The translations under genes and the position numbers were made by a program. A DNA stretch of 64,000 nucleotides from Apostichopus japonicus (Eukaryota; Echinodermata; Holothuroidea; Aspidochirotida; Stichopodidae): the NCBI RefSeq assembly GCF_037975245.1, contig NC_092567.1, positions 479,501-543,500 of the forward strand. The letters run 5' to 3'. Below the pieces are notes generated by a model. It was not told where the DNA came from, did not search any database, and worked only from the letters and a program-made list of their open reading frames with translations. Shown one piece after another: positions 62,403-64,000 of the stretch (within the stretch, counting starts at the first letter, position 1; each line of letters starts with the position of its first letter).

Positions 62403-63050
62403 GTAAGTTATGAACTACATATTACCATAGAGGCACTAGGACTCCAACCAAACATTCAAAAACTGATTATAAAGTAAGTTATGAACTACAGATTACCATG
62501 GAGGCACTAGGACTCCAACCAAACATTCAAAAACTGATTATAAAGTAAGTTATGAACTACAGATTTTCATGGAGGCACTAGGACTCCAACCAAACATTCA
62601 AAAACTGATTATAAAGTAAGTTATGAACTACAGATTACCATGGAGGCACTAGGACTCCAACCAAACATTCAAAAACTGATTATAAAGTAAGTTATGAACT
62701 ACAGATTACCATGGAGGCACTAGGACTCCAACCAAACATTCAAAAACTGATTATAAAGTAAGTTATGAACTACAGATTACCATGGAGGCACTAGGACTCC
62801 AACCAAACATTCAAAAACTGATTATAAAGTAAGTTATGAACTACATATTACCATGGAGGCACTAGGACTCCAACCAAACATTCAAAAACTGATTATAAAG
62901 TAAGTTATGAACTGCATATTACCATGGAGGCACTACGACTCCAACCAAACATTCAAAAACTGATTATAAAGTAAGTTATGAACTGCATATTACCATGGAG
63001 GCACTACGACTCCAACCAAACATTCAAAAACTGATTATAAAGTATAAAGT
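62344..63050 (+). repeat. 71-bp minisatellite made from exon 5 and its splice donor
   Basis: Ten units. The donor word GTAAGT recurs at 62403, 62474, 62545, 62616, 62687, 62758, 62829, 62900 and 62971; the tenth (63042) is altered to GTATAA. Each unit carries ATTACCATGGAGGCACTA, CCAACCAAACATTCAAAAAC and TGATTATAAA, which is the coding part of exon 5. The period is not a multiple of three. Only the first unit has a pyrimidine-rich acceptor upstream. Confidence 0.95.
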
Positions 63051-63165
63051 TATGAAACACAAATATGTAGTACAGATATGTAGTACAGATATGTAGTACT
63101 AGAGCAGACAGGATAGTAAGGAGGATTATGTAATATAATGGTATTTTATCTCTTACAAACAACAG

Positions 63166-63267
63166 GAACAGAGAAGTCTTTACTTAAAGGAGAAGAAGAA
63201 AGAGAAATATGCAATTAAAGCTTTGTTAACAGATCCATCTGAAAGCATAATGGAGGACCATTTAAAG
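63166..63267 (+). CDS. OSBPL8: Exon 6, ORP5/8-like gene: basic segment entering the PH domain
   Basis: The exon lies between ACAACAG and GTATGC, is 102 bases (34 codons) and is in phase 0 at both ends. It reads EQRSLYLKEKKKEKYAIK then ALLTDPSESIMEDHLK. This is the diagnostic exon. In human ORP8 the segment before the PH domain, as I recall it, has a lysine/arginine-rich run followed by TDPSVIVMADWLK. The order of basic run, LL, TDPS, I-M-x-D-x-LK is shared. In the family this region leads into the PH domain, which binds PI4P/PI(4,5)P2 at the plasma membrane while the C-terminal helix anchors the protein in the ER. The next exon would be expected to begin with IRGTLKSW-like sequence, outside this window. 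I am fairly sure of the ORP5/8 family and less sure of OSBPL5 versus OSBPL8; many invertebrates have one gene for both. Confidence 0.75.
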
Positions 63268-63369
63268 GTATGCCTGTGATTCTATTATTCCTTTGATGGG
63301 GTGGGTGTGAGGGAAGGGGATGTGAGGGGAAGAAGTGTGAGGGGAGAGGGTGCAGTGAAGTTATGCAAG

Positions 63370-63571
63370 ATTCTATTGTTACATGTGGATTATATTGTTA
63401 CATGTGGATTCTATTGTTACATGTGGATTCTATTGTTACATGTGGATTATATTGTTACATGTGGATTCTATTGTTACATGTGGATTCTATTGTTACATGT
63501 GGATTCTATTGTTACATGTGGATTCTATTGTTACATGTGGAGTCTATTGTTACATATGGGTTCAATTGTTT
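63370..63571. repeat. 19-bp minisatellite, about 10 copies
   Basis: ATTCTATTGTTACATGTGG repeats at the start of intron 6. The three overlapping plus frames (63301-63630) are repeat translations. Confidence 0.93.
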
Positions 63572-64000
63572 CTTTTACAGTATCTTCAGTTGTGTGGGTC
63601 ACTATAAAGAGGGTTCTTCAAAATAAATAAAAGCCTCAGTCTAATACATATAACAACTTGAATTAAAGAACAAACTCGTGCAAGATTCACAAAGTGATAT
63701 TATCTCCATATTATTATTTTTTTTTCACTATCGTGTGCACTTTGCTACCTATTTTTCATGATGCTGTAATCGTTCATGTATATACATGAAATTTTGAAAT
63801 ATGATAGAGTTTTTCAAGAAAATGATTTTTATTTTTATGTAATAAATAATAAAATGACAAGCTTCCTAAAATGTCACAGCTGAGATTTTTGCTTGAGGTA
63901 TCAATTGAATAATCACCCAAAAAACTAGCAGGCTTTTCACACCCCTTAAGAGAAGATTTGCTGATCGACGAAGAAATGCGCTAATTACACCATCGTTATT
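63572..64000. other. Intron 6, nothing recognised
   Basis: AT-rich sequence to the edge of the window. The PH-domain exon expected next is not present. Confidence 0.45.

Noticed and set aside
62256-62477. 73-codon continuous frame across exon 5
   Set aside because: It reads through the exon 5 donor into the next repeat unit; the splice-bounded exon 62325-62402 is the better model.

Overview
This is a 64 kb piece of animal genomic DNA that is mostly introns and repeats. It is AT-rich and largely CpG-poor with excess TpG/CpA, has introns of 0.8 to 23.5 kb, and carries LINE, LTR, hAT-type, pogo-type and MITE-like elements. The absence of compact genes and the mix of transposons fit a marine invertebrate, perhaps an invertebrate deuterostome such as an echinoderm. 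That assignment is inference; nothing in the window fixes the species.

One protein-coding gene is supported, on the + strand. Six short exons (4802-4869, 28398-28545, 39812-39919, 60758-60840, 62325-62402, 63166-63267) have AG/GT boundaries and compatible phases (0, 1, 1, 0, 0) and join into one open frame of 187 codons. The last exon (..KEKKKEKYAIKALLTDPSESIMEDHLK) closely resembles the basic segment just before the PH domain of the vertebrate oxysterol-binding-protein-related proteins ORP5/ORP8. The window therefore appears to hold the 5' end of an OSBPL5/8-type gene, whose family exchanges phosphatidylserine and PI4P at ER-plasma membrane contacts. The PH, lipid-transfer and membrane-anchor exons would lie beyond base 64000. 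No tRNA, rRNA or CRISPR array was seen.

Layout: 1-2200 is a diverged ~398-bp tandem array rich in AGGTCA half-sites. 2430-3050 holds a direct repeat and a CpG-rich block with two hairpins. 3060-3510 is a TIR MITE. 4802 begins exon 1. Intron 1 carries a hAT-type MITE, a 134-bp array, two copies of another MITE, a 1674-bp solo LTR with a 5-bp target duplication, a 181-bp array, a minus-strand LINE fragment and a 30-bp array. Intron 2 carries large 40-bp and 54-bp minisatellites and a 3.8-kb element with ~740-bp inverted arms. Intron 3 carries a second copy of the 3060-type MITE abutting a LINE reverse transcriptase fragment, a 3.2-kb pogo-like transposon with a broken transposase, a CpG-containing block that could be an alternative promoter, 56-bp and 21-bp arrays, and two foldback elements. 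In intron 5 the end of exon 5 and its splice donor have been amplified into a 71-bp minisatellite.

Most long open frames here (for example the 443-codon minus frame at 55818-57149) are by-products of tandem repeats whose period is a multiple of three. They are not annotated as genes.
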